From Marinomonas agarivorans (GTDB lineage Bacteria; Pseudomonadota; Gammaproteobacteria; Pseudomonadales; Marinomonadaceae), in the NCBI GenBank assembly GCA_002173415.2, contig NHNK02000021.1:1-50162 (forward strand): a stretch of 50,162 nt of DNA. The letters are read 5' to 3'. Position numbers and translations under genes: made by a program. Below the pieces are notes generated by a model that was given only the letters and a program-made list of their open reading frames with translations, was not told the origin of the DNA and made no database searches. Of this stretch, positions 42,908 through 50,162 are shown piece by piece (position 1 is the first letter of the stretch; the number at the start of each line of letters is the position of its first letter).

Positions 42908-44332
42908 ATGAAAACCTTTATGTGCGAAGATTTTCTATTAAGCAATACAAGCGCAAAACAGCTTTACCATGATTACGCCAAGGCAATGCCAATTTATGAT
43001 TATCATTGCCATCTTAGTCCAAAAGAGTTGGCCGAAAATCGCCAATTTGAGAATCTGAGCCAGATATGGCTCGCGGGGGATCACTATAAATGGCGAGCAT
43101 TACGTACAGCGGGTGTTGAAGAAGAATTTATTACAGGCAATGCTAATGATTACGATAAATATATGGCGTGGGCCAATACCGTCCCTAAAACCATAGGTAA
43201 TCCACTTTATCATTGGACTCACCTCGAATTGCGCCGCCCTTTTGGCATTAAAAACCAGTTACTTGGCCCTGAAACAGCAGAAACGATTTGGCATCAGTGT
43301 AACGAACGTTTAGCAACAACTGACTTTTCAGCTCAAGGTATTATGAAACAAATGAATGTAGTTCTGGCTGGTACAACGGACGACCCAATAGATTCTTTGA
43401 TTTATCATAAACAGCTACAAGAACAATATCGCCAACAAGAAAGCACATCAAATAATCTACCTGAGGTCACCCCAAGTTGGCGCCCTGATCGAGTTTTAAA
43501 AATAGAGCAAACAGGCTTTACTGACTATATCAACAAACTGGCAATGGTCACTGATCTCGATATTAACGGCTTTTCAGATTTATTAAGTGCACTCGAACAG
43601 CGTCTTGATTATTTTGACGCCCACGGTTGTAAGTCGGCGGACCATGGCATGGAGAAAGTGTATTTTGCCATTGTTCCCAAAGAAAAAGCATTAGATGATA
43701 TTTTGCATAAGCGGCTACAAGGTTCTCCCCTTACCCAGTTAGAAGTTGCACAGTTCAGCACCGCCGTTCATGTTTGGCTAGGTCAGCAATACCATAAACG
43801 CCAGTGGGTTATGCAACTGCATATTGGTGCTCAACGTAATAACAGAGCTCGTATGTTCACCACATTAGGTCGCGATGCCGGTTTTGATTCCATTGGCGAC
43901 CAAACGTATGCTCAACCGCTTGCTAGTTTGCTAGATGTAATGGATCAAACCAATGAACTGCCAAAAACAGTTCTGTATTGCCTTAATCCAAGAGACAATG
44001 AAATGATTGCCACTATGGCAGGTAACTTCCAAGGTAGTGGGATAGCCGGTAAAATTCAATTCGGATCAGGTTGGTGGTTCAACGACCAAAAAGACGGTAT
44101 GGAACGACAGTTAACGCAACTTTCACAACTGGGTTTACTCAGCCAATTTATAGGTATGTTGACCGACTCCCGCAGCTTGCTGTCTTATACTCGCCATGAA
44201 TATTTTCGGCGTATTTTGTGTAATATGATTGGTTGTTGGGTCGAAAATGGTGAAGCACCCAATGACATCCATTTTCTAGGTAAAATGGTACAAGATATTT
44301 GTTTTAATAATGCTAAAACCTATTTCAAATAA
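42908..44332 (+). CDS. uxaC: Glucuronate isomerase
   Basis: Isomerises D-glucuronate to D-fructuronate (and galacturonate to tagaturonate). 474 residues (E. coli 470). Start ATG 42908, with [20 protein letters not shown] and the metal-site [15 protein letters not shown]. Later [46 protein letters not shown] and [14 protein letters not shown] are family-specific. The pathway step between uxaC and uxuA (UxuB, mannonate oxidoreductase) is not in the window. Confidence 0.97.
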   Translation: MKTFMCEDFLLSNTSAKQLYHDYAKAMPIYDYHCHLSPKELAENRQFENLSQIWLAGDHYKWRALRTAGVEEEFITGNANDYDKYMAWANTVPKTIGNPLYHWTHLELRRPFGIKNQLLGPETAETIWHQCNERLATTDFSAQGIMKQMNVVLAGTTDDPIDSLIYHKQLQEQYRQQESTSNNLPEVTPSWRPDRVLKIEQTGFTDYINKLAMVTDLDINGFSDLLSALEQRLDYFDAHGCKSADHGMEKVYFAIVPKEKALDDILHKRLQGSPLTQLEVAQFSTAVHVWLGQQYHKRQWVMQLHIGAQRNNRARMFTTLGRDAGFDSIGDQTYAQPLASLLDVMDQTNELPKTVLYCLNPRDNEMIATMAGNFQGSGIAGKIQFGSGWWFNDQKDGMERQLTQLSQLGLLSQFIGMLTDSRSLLSYTRHEYFRRILCNMIGCWVENGEAPNDIHFLGKMVQDICFNNAKTYFK

Positions 44333-44399
44333 ATATCAACACCTGACGACGCTAGTCTAAAACACATAATGGGCTAGCAAGGCCGTTAAAAGCGATTGC

Positions 44400-45272
44400 C
44401 TAGAAAGCCTCTTTTAACGCTCTGTTTTGTAGATCATTGCGGTATTTTTTCGGTGTCACAGAAAATTGTTTTTTAAACAAAGCAATAAAGTGCGATGGGT
44501 TAGAAAACTCAAGTTCGTAACTGATTTCTGTAATGGATTTATTGGTCTGCGTTAACATTCTTGCGGCACTGTAAAGTTTATGTCTTACCGTATATTCTGA
44601 GAAATTGAAGCGAAACACACTCTTGAACAAACGTGAAAAGTACGACGTCGAAATATGGCAAAGCTCAGCCGCTTCCACTAACGATAACGAGACATAGGTA
44701 TTATGGCGAAATAGATCCATGATTGGCGTTAAACGCTCATATCCTTTGCTCGCAGTGATAGGTTGATCGTGCAAAGAGTTAACAGGTTGAGAATGCTCTA
44801 CTATCCAAATAATTAGTAATTTCAGTAAGGTTAAGCTCATATCACTATGGGGATTTGCACGGTAACTCTCTTTCAACCATTGCACTTGCTGCTTCACAAT
44901 ACCTAGTTGTTCCTGACTTAAACGTAAATGCACACCAAATTGAAGATACGCCGCTTCTTTTACCAAATTATTGGTACTTAAAAACTCCGGTAAAAATTGA
45001 ATAATGGTCCAAGATTTTTGACCCTCTGTGATTTCGAAATCATGAGTTTCAAGTGCTGGCGTAAAAACAATATCATTATTTTGTAATTTTGACTCACCTT
45101 GAGAGTAAAAATAAGAACCATCAATTTCGTCAAAAATAATAAATTCATGTACTTCATGGAAATGCATAAAGCATGAATAGTCATCATCTTTTTTATAGAA
45201 AACTTCATGTATTTCAAACTGATAACCCTCTTGAATGCAGAAAGGTTCACAGTATGCTTGCGTTTTTATCAT
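44400..45272 (-). CDS. AraC-family transcriptional regulator
   Basis: About 290 residues from the ATG at 45272, which has AGGTTG nine bases upstream (a TTG at 45284 is less likely). An N-terminal cupin-type sensor domain (about 15-140, with CFMHFHEVHEFIIFDEIDGS) is followed by the double helix-turn-helix (ELCHISTSYFSRLFKSVFRF, then EISYELEFSNPSHFIALFKK). Divergent from the alcohol dehydrogenase gene, so it likely controls that operon, perhaps in response to a uronate or related sugar. Confidence 0.9.
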   Translation of the reverse strand: MIKTQAYCEPFCIQEGYQFEIHEVFYKKDDDYSCFMHFHEVHEFIIFDEIDGSYFYSQGESKLQNNDIVFTPALETHDFEITEGQKSWTIIQFLPEFLSTNNLVKEAAYLQFGVHLRLSQEQLGIVKQQVQWLKESYRANPHSDMSLTLLKLLIIWIVEHSQPVNSLHDQPITASKGYERLTPIMDLFRHNTYVSLSLVEAAELCHISTSYFSRLFKSVFRFNFSEYTVRHKLYSAARMLTQTNKSITEISYELEFSNPSHFIALFKKQFSVTPKKYRNDLQNRALKEAF

Positions 45273-45465
45273 TATTATTTGCAACCTAAATCAGTAACGT
45301 TCTTTTTAAAAGTATCATATTTTTATCCTAATACCACCAATAGAATTCCGCAAAAAAAACTACAAATTTATAATATTACAGGGCAACAATTTGGCAGAAC
45401 CAAGTCTTACCAGCATGGTTTAATGCTGTTAACTATTCGATTTTTTCCATTTTTAGGAAAGCTCT

Positions 45466-46569
45466 ATGCAAACAACAAAAGCCGTTATTTCTGATGGCAA
45501 AGGTAATTACAAGGTCAGCACAATTCAGGTAGGTAAGCCAGCGGAAGACGAGGTTCAAATACAGATAAAAGCTAGTGGTATTTGTCATACGGATTGGGAC
45601 TCAATTCAAAACTGGAATAAAGAGTTTATTGTTGGCCATGAAGGTGCAGGAATCGTCACTGCTATTGGAAGTAAGGTCAGTAAAGTTCAGGTTGGTGACC
45701 ATGTAGTCCTGAATTGGGCTATTCCTTGCGGTCAATGCTTCCAGTGTCGTGAAGGTAATCTCCATATTTGTGAGAATCACTCGCCAGTTTGTGGTTGCGG
45801 TTTAAAAGGTCACGCTCATCCTGAGGCAACACACAAGGAAAACAAACCACTTGAACGTTCTTTCCACCTTGGCACGATGAGTGAACATACCATCGTTAAA
45901 GAAGCGGCTGTTGTCAAAATCGATAAAGATATTCCATTTGCTACGGCGGCAATCGTTGGTTGTGGTGTAATGACCGGCTGGGGCTCTGTTATTAATGCAG
46001 CTCAACTACAGGCCGGAAGTTCTGCCTGCATCATTGGTTGCGGCGGTGTAGGGCTCAATGCAGTACAAGCGGCAAAGTTAGCAGGAGCAGCCCAAGTAAT
46101 AGCCATCGACATCAACCAAGAACGTCTTGAACAAGCTTACAAGTTTGGAGCAACTCACGGCATTATTGCCGAGAAGGACGATGTCGACTTTATTAATGTT
46201 GCCAAGAAAGTGAGAGAGATTACTGGCCGCGGTGCTGATTATGCTTTCGAATGTACTGCAATTCCTGCATTGGGCTCAGCGCCACTCGCCTTAGTCCGTA
46301 ATGCAGGTACTGCTGTTCAAGTTAGTGGCATAGAACAACGTATTGATTTTGACTGTGAATTGTTTGAATGGGACAAAAAATACATTAATCCACTGTATGG
46401 CATGTGCAATCCTGATCGTGACTTCCCTCGAATTTTTTCGCTCTATAAAAATAAAAACCTGTTATTAGATGAGCTAATAACTAAAACCTATGCCATGGAA
46501 AACCTTCAACAAGGGTTTGACGACCTACTTAATGGTCGTATTGCCAAAGGCGTAGTGATTTTCGATTAA
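45466..46569 (+). CDS. Zinc-dependent alcohol dehydrogenase (class III-like MDR)
   Basis: 367 residues. The catalytic zinc ligands are Cys in KASGICHTDWD, His in VGHEGAGIV and Cys in AIVGCGVMTGWG. The structural zinc cysteines are in CGQCFQCREGNLHIC. The cofactor Rossmann motif is CIIGCGGVGLNAVQAAKLAGA followed by VIAIDIN, whose Asp points to NAD. Sequence motifs (GCGVMTGWG) are closest to class III (glutathione-dependent formaldehyde) dehydrogenases but the zinc loop differs, so substrate is open. AGGAAAG precedes the ATG. The esterase gene follows 25 bp later. Confidence 0.9.
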   Translation: MQTTKAVISDGKGNYKVSTIQVGKPAEDEVQIQIKASGICHTDWDSIQNWNKEFIVGHEGAGIVTAIGSKVSKVQVGDHVVLNWAIPCGQCFQCREGNLHICENHSPVCGCGLKGHAHPEATHKENKPLERSFHLGTMSEHTIVKEAAVVKIDKDIPFATAAIVGCGVMTGWGSVINAAQLQAGSSACIIGCGGVGLNAVQAAKLAGAAQVIAIDINQERLEQAYKFGATHGIIAEKDDVDFINVAKKVREITGRGADYAFECTAIPALGSAPLALVRNAGTAVQVSGIEQRIDFDCELFEWDKKYINPLYGMCNPDRDFPRIFSLYKNKNLLLDELITKTYAMENLQQGFDDLLNGRIAKGVVIFD

Positions 46570-46594
46570 TCTATTAGCATAGTGAGCATCCGAT

Positions 46595-47398
46595 ATGGCC
46601 ATCCAGCGTTTAGAAATTTCTAACCCAAAGTACACGCCAGAAAACACACAGCTGGTAACGGTTTATTCTTCTCACTTACAACGTCGCCATGATATTTCTA
46701 TTTACAACATCAATACTAAAGCAAACGATGTGCCTATCATCATTTTAATGCATGGCGTTTATGGCAATCATTGGGTATGGATGCATCTTGGAGGGGTGCA
46801 TCAAGTATATGAATCGCTAAAGCAAAAACACCAGCTTGGCGAGTTTATATTAGTCATGCCATCAGATGGTGGTTTACATGAAGGCTCAGCCTATCTACCA
46901 ACAATGAAACACGGCAATTATGAGCAATGGATTATGGATGATGTGGTTAACGCCACAATTGCCACGACAGAGTCAGCCAGTCAAAACAGCCCGCTGTACC
47001 TAACAGGTTTATCTATGGGAGGTTACGGTGCTTTGCGTCTTGGCGCTAAATTTGCTAAACAAATCAAAGGCATTTCTGCCCATTCATCGATTACCGAACT
47101 CTCTCAAATTAACGAATTTACTGATACACCATTGAGTTTGTATCAATGTGCAGATCAAAATGAAGCTGACCTATTGAGTTGGTTTAAGCAGAATAAAAGT
47201 CAACTGCCTCCCTTACGTTTTGATTGCGGCGAAGAAGACACATTATTTCAAGGCAATCTTGCATTGCATCAGGCGTTACTAGCAGAAAATATTTCACATC
47301 AGTTTGATCGTTTTGCTGGTGCACACAGTTGGGAATACTGGCACCAACACATAGAGCAGACATTTCGCTTTTTCAACAGCATTGAACTGCAAAATTAA
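46595..47398 (+). CDS. Esterase-D-like alpha/beta hydrolase
   Basis: 267 residues, cytoplasmic (no signal). Oxyanion segment IIILMHGVYGNHWVW, nucleophile Ser in YLTGLSMGGYGALRLG, catalytic Asp in FDCGEEDTLF and His in FAGAHSWEYWHQH. This is the esterase D/S-formylglutathione hydrolase-like arrangement also seen in feruloyl esterases. Directly after the ADH gene and likely co-transcribed, so the two may process an alcohol or ester from plant polysaccharide; that is inference. Confidence 0.85.
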   Translation: MAIQRLEISNPKYTPENTQLVTVYSSHLQRRHDISIYNINTKANDVPIIILMHGVYGNHWVWMHLGGVHQVYESLKQKHQLGEFILVMPSDGGLHEGSAYLPTMKHGNYEQWIMDDVVNATIATTESASQNSPLYLTGLSMGGYGALRLGAKFAKQIKGISAHSSITELSQINEFTDTPLSLYQCADQNEADLLSWFKQNKSQLPPLRFDCGEEDTLFQGNLALHQALLAENISHQFDRFAGAHSWEYWHQHIEQTFRFFNSIELQN

Positions 47399-47501
47399 CC
47401 AAGAGTAAATTCATTAAAAGAGGAGTACAAGACACCCAAAATACAGCGTCAATTAATAGTTCTATATCAATAACAACAAAAACAAAAAACGAGGACACAC
47501 C

Positions 47502-48725
47502 ATGAAACGAATAAAATCTTTATTAACTCCTTTGTTGCTAGCAACCAGCATAGCAACAGCACAAGCTGGCACTCTTATTATTAACTCAGACCAAGCCGAC
47601 CCAGCGCCAAAGGCGGCATTCAAACAAATCATCGAAAAGTTTAAAGCTGAAAACCCTGATATTGATGTTAAGTACAACTTGTATGATAAAGAAGGATACA
47701 AAACGGCTATTCGTAACTGGCTGTCAACATCGCCACCAGATGTTGCCTTTTGGTACGCAGGTAACCGTATGAAAACCTTTGTTGATCGAGGTTTGTTTGA
47801 TGATGTGAGCGACTTATGGGACGACCTTGATCTCAAGAAAGTCATGCCTTCTACTGTTTCAGCGATGACTATTGACGACAAACAATGGGGCTTGCCTTAC
47901 ACCTACTATCAAGTTGGTATTTACTACCGCAGAGACCTATTCGAAAAACACGGTATTGCAGAGCCAAAAACATGGCAAGATTTATTGGATGCCAGCGCGA
48001 AACTCAAAGCCAATAATATTGCCCCTATCGCTATAGGCACCAAGTATTTATGGCCAGCAGCGGCTTGGTTTGATTATATTAATCTACGTTTAAATGGTCT
48101 TGAATTTCATATGGATCTAATGGAAGGCCGTGCTTCTTATATGGATGATCGAGTACGTAACGTATTTAAATACTGGCGAGAATTGATTGATCCAGGCTAC
48201 TTTTTAGAAAACCATCCATCTTACTCTTGGCAAGAAGCACAACCTTTCTTATACAACGGCAATGCTGCCATGTATCTAATTGGTAACTACATTGCCCCGA
48301 ACTTCCCGAAAGAGTTAGATGGCAAAATGGGTTTCTTCCAATTCCCTATTATCGATCCGAATGTGCCAATTGCAGAAGATGCGCCTACAGATACTATTCA
48401 CATTCCAGCAAAAGCAAACAACAAAGAAGATGCACGTAAATTCTTGAAGTTTATGGCACGAGCAGATAACCAAACACTGGTTAATGAAGCGTTATTACAG
48501 ATTCCGCCTCACGTTAATGCCTCTGCTGTAGATAACTATTTCTTGAATAAAGGCGTTGAAGTATTGAATAACGCCAGTGGCACAGCACAATTTTATGATC
48601 GTGACACAGATCCAAACATGGCAAAAGAAGGCATGAAGGGCTTCCAAGAATTTATGGTCAAACCTGATCGCTTGGAAACTATCCTGAAACGTATAGAGCG
48701 AGTTCGTAAGCGTACATTTAAATAA
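47502..48725 (+). CDS. ABC sugar transporter substrate-binding protein (family 1)
   Basis: 407 residues with a Sec signal peptide (LLTPLLLATSIATAQA, cleavage before GTLIIN). It shows the family 1 extracellular solute-binding layout: KAAFKQIIEKFKAENPDIDV, PPDVAFWYAGNRM, QWGLPYTYYQVGIYYRRDLF and FLYNGNAAMYLIGNYI. Such proteins deliver oligosaccharides or uronates to an ABC permease. A GAGGA site precedes the ATG. Unusually no permease or ATPase genes follow; an IS-like remnant begins about 40 bp downstream. It belongs to the uronate cluster by position. Confidence 0.92.
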   Translation: MKRIKSLLTPLLLATSIATAQAGTLIINSDQADPAPKAAFKQIIEKFKAENPDIDVKYNLYDKEGYKTAIRNWLSTSPPDVAFWYAGNRMKTFVDRGLFDDVSDLWDDLDLKKVMPSTVSAMTIDDKQWGLPYTYYQVGIYYRRDLFEKHGIAEPKTWQDLLDASAKLKANNIAPIAIGTKYLWPAAAWFDYINLRLNGLEFHMDLMEGRASYMDDRVRNVFKYWRELIDPGYFLENHPSYSWQEAQPFLYNGNAAMYLIGNYIAPNFPKELDGKMGFFQFPIIDPNVPIAEDAPTDTIHIPAKANNKEDARKFLKFMARADNQTLVNEALLQIPPHVNASAVDNYFLNKGVEVLNNASGTAQFYDRDTDPNMAKEGMKGFQEFMVKPDRLETILKRIERVRKRTFK

Positions 48726-48763
48726 CGAGCGACTCTATATTACCTTTAAAAAGCCATAATCAA

Positions 48764-48835
48764 CTGTGAACTGCCCCCCAATAGTTGGACATTCCAATTA
48801 TTGGGGATCACTTCACCAGCGGAGCGTTTTGTTTT
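48764..48835. mobile_element. IS3-like terminal remnant
   Basis: The sequence TGTGAACTGCCCCCCAATAG at about 48765 resembles the terminal inverted repeat of IS3-family elements (TGAACTGCCCCC...). It is followed by a near-perfect 13-bp stem: CCCCAATAGTTGG (48776-48788) against CCAATTATTGGGG (48794-48806). No transposase is found, so this is a relic. The hairpin could also act as a transcription stop for the binding-protein gene, though it lacks a T-run. Confidence 0.4.
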
Positions 48836-48947
48836 ATGAACCACTTCACCACTGACATTTCATCCCTCTGAGAGCTTATGCTTTATCAGCTAGTGATTTT
48901 TAAAAGCTAGCCTCTCGATACAGCAATAGAGCCCCCCATCTTTAAGC

Positions 48948-49304
48948 TCATAGCACTTTATGATGGGTGTCATGATAATCTGATAATGATTTAGTGTTGA
49001 GTTCGGCTAATGGTGTTATATCATCACGTTGAATATCACCATCCGCAGCTAAAGATAGATAACACCCGCAGCATACACGCAAAAATGATGTGAAGTTACC
49101 AATATCGTGGTCGGCATCCAATGATTCATGATACAGCCGAGTGATAAGCTGGCTAACTGACATCTCATCACGCTTGGCTATTTCTTCCAATATGCCCCAG
49201 AAAAACGTTTCAAGCCGAATGGACGTTGTCACACCATCAATACGCAATGAGCGGGTAACATTTTCCCAATAGTTTGGGTCTGCGTTTATGAAAAGTTGGC
49301 ACAT
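48948..49304 (-). CDS. RHH_4-type ribbon-helix-helix protein
   Basis: 118 residues. The N-terminal half reads MCQLFINADPNYWENVTRSL, then TTSIRLETFFWGILEEIAKR and DEMSVSQLITRLYHE, a ribbon-helix-helix DNA-binding motif of the RHH_4 (PF13467) kind, often mislabelled arylsulfate sulfotransferase. The C-terminal NFTSFLRVCCGCYLSL segment is conserved in this group. It lies 21 bp after the DJ-1-like gene. AGGTAA precedes the ATG and lies within a 12-bp palindrome. Confidence 0.75.
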   Translation of the reverse strand: MCQLFINADPNYWENVTRSLRIDGVTTSIRLETFFWGILEEIAKRDEMSVSQLITRLYHESLDADHDIGNFTSFLRVCCGCYLSLAADGDIQRDDITPLAELNTKSLSDYHDTHHKVL

Positions 49305-49314
49305 AGTGGAAGTT

Positions 49315-49326
49315 ACCTAATTAGGT
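49315..49326. promoter_or_regulatory. 12-bp palindrome at the RHH gene ribosome-binding site
   Basis: ACCTAATTAGGT (49315-49326) is a perfect palindrome between the DJ-1-like stop and the RHH start, overlapping the RHH Shine-Dalgarno. RHH proteins bind such dyads, so it may be an autoregulatory operator. Confidence 0.4.
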
Positions 49327-49880
49327 TATAACAGCTTCATAAATTGTTTTAAGAACTCAGGGTGAGCAGGCCAAGCTGGAGCTGTTACTAAATTTCCATC
49401 TGTAATTGCAGCATCCATTTCTAAGTCGACGTACTCTGCTCCTGCTAGCACCACTTCAGGACGACAAGCAGGATAAGCAGATACCTTTTTCCCTTTAATG
49501 ATATTTGCAGCACTGAGCAACTGAGCACCATGGCAAATAGATGCAATTGGTTTATTACTATTCGCAAATTTTTGAATAAGCTCGATCACTTTATCGTTTA
49601 ACCGCAAATACTCTGGTGCTCGCCCTCCTGGAAGATAGAGAGCATCATAATCGTCAGCATTAACATCGTCGAACGTCGCATTAAGGACAAAATTGTGCCC
49701 TACTTTTTCAGTATAGGTTTGATGTCCTTCGAAGTCATGAATAGAAGTGGCGATTATCTCTCCCGCCTTTTTGTCTGGGCAAACTGTATCCACTTTATAG
49801 CCGCAGGCCAGAAGAGTTTGATAAGGCACCATGTTTTCATAATCTTCTACAAAGTCGCCAGTAATCATTAAAATATTCAT
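49326..49880 (-). CDS. DJ-1/PfpI-family protein
   Basis: 184 residues. The DJ-1/PfpI fold starts MNILMITGDFVEDYE, where the Glu is the usual partner of the nucleophile. The nucleophile elbow is PIASICHGAQLLSAA with the reactive Cys. ALYLPGGRAPEYLRL and NLVTAPAWPAHPEFLKQF complete the family. Members act as proteases, glyoxalase III or deglycase-like enzymes; which is unclear. It heads a small minus-strand unit with the RHH gene. Confidence 0.92.
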   Translation of the reverse strand: MNILMITGDFVEDYENMVPYQTLLACGYKVDTVCPDKKAGEIIATSIHDFEGHQTYTEKVGHNFVLNATFDDVNADDYDALYLPGGRAPEYLRLNDKVIELIQKFANSNKPIASICHGAQLLSAANIIKGKKVSAYPACRPEVVLAGAEYVDLEMDAAITDGNLVTAPAWPAHPEFLKQFMKLL

Positions 49881-50059
49881 ATTAATCGCCTCGCTTTTTT
49901 ACTTATTTTTTATCCATTAGATCAAAGAAAAAGAAAGGATAGGCAACAACCGGATACTACATCACTAGAACAATTAGAGAGAGAAATTAAAAATAGGATT
50001 CCAAGGAATTGAAAAGGAGTAATTGAAGTAAAAAAGTAAAAGCGCAAATTCAGATAATA

Positions 50060-50162
50060 AGTGCACCACTCATGGTTAAGTAGGTGACGAGAGATCAACT
50101 GCCCATAGGTGGTATTCTAACGTCACCAAACAATTAGAGTATTACCATGAGCTATAAGCAGT
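50060..50162 (+). mobile_element. Possible IS left end with start of a transposase gene (partial)
   Basis: The last 100 bp hold GTGCACCACTCATGGTTAAG at 50061, a GGTGACG (50083-50089) / CGTCACC (50121-50127) inverted repeat, and an ATG at 50147 followed by five codons (MSYKQ) that run off the window. IS30-family transposases often start with MSYxQL-like residues. The call is tentative because almost all of the gene is missing. Confidence 0.3.

Noticed and set aside
1-50162. CRISPR arrays, prophage genes, rRNA operons, replication origin
   Set aside because: No regularly spaced repeats, phage structural genes, rRNA-like sequence or DnaA-box cluster was seen on reading through.

Overview
The window looks like a chromosomal piece of a moderately AT-rich marine gammaproteobacterium, most likely Marinomonas or a close Oceanospirillales relative. 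This rests on the hemA-lolB-ispE-tRNA-Gln-prs-rplY-pth-ychF order shared with pseudomonads, on gammaproteobacterial housekeeping genes (clpB, rluD, bamD, rnr, rlmB), and on many TTG/GTG starts. No rRNA, CRISPR array, prophage or replication origin was seen. An IS481-type transposase tail sits at the left edge and what looks like the first bases of another IS at the right edge.

Layout. (1) 1-1,200: an accessory patch with an IS481 end, a complete yefM-yoeB toxin-antitoxin pair with a GTAC-rich operator, and a second antitoxin whose RelE-like toxin has lost its N-terminus. (2) 1,300-6,550, minus strand: a large exported protein of unknown function, then hemA-prfA-prmC. (3) 6,900-14,400, plus strand: TPR lipoprotein, lolB (with a His-rich insert), ispE, tRNA-Gln, prs, rplY, pth, ychF and a duplicated tRNA-Gln/tRNA-Met module. 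(4) 14,500-22,200: an outer-membrane beta-barrel protein, clpB (with a heat-shock-like promoter), yfiH, rluD, bamD, a glutathione transferase and a cold-shock protein. (5) 22,400-26,800: a DTW-domain tRNA modification enzyme convergent with a bufferin-type operon (BufA precursor, MNIO enzyme BufB, partner BufC, DoxX protein, PPOX-like protein). This is a copper-related RiPP system with an ECF-sigma-like promoter and a divergent small HTH gene; it is the most interesting locus here. (6) 26,800-36,400, minus strand: DUF2750, rsuA, GNAT, YitT, a cobalamin-salvage set (cobT, cobS, cobC, cobO), rlmB and rnr with a long repetitive basic tail. (7) 36,600-41,400: a membrane-anchored predicted beta-barrel protein behind a nested palindrome, an LpxO-like hydroxylase, VOC protein, RidA, DUF1294 and a secreted lipase-like hydrolase. 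(8) 41,500-48,750: hexuronate catabolism (uxuA, uxaC), an AraC regulator, a zinc alcohol dehydrogenase, an esterase-D-like hydrolase and a sugar-binding protein with no permease. (9) 48,750-50,162: an IS3-like end remnant, an RHH/DJ-1 pair and the start of a putative IS.

How the genes work together. Region 3 joins haem and isoprenoid precursor synthesis, lipoprotein sorting, PRPP synthesis and translation. The buf operon would export a modified, copper-binding peptide. The cob genes would turn salvaged corrinoid into adenosylcobalamin. The uxu/uxa block with the ADH and esterase suggests use of plant or algal uronates, possibly esterified ones. All functional calls come from reading protein motifs by eye; no database search was run.
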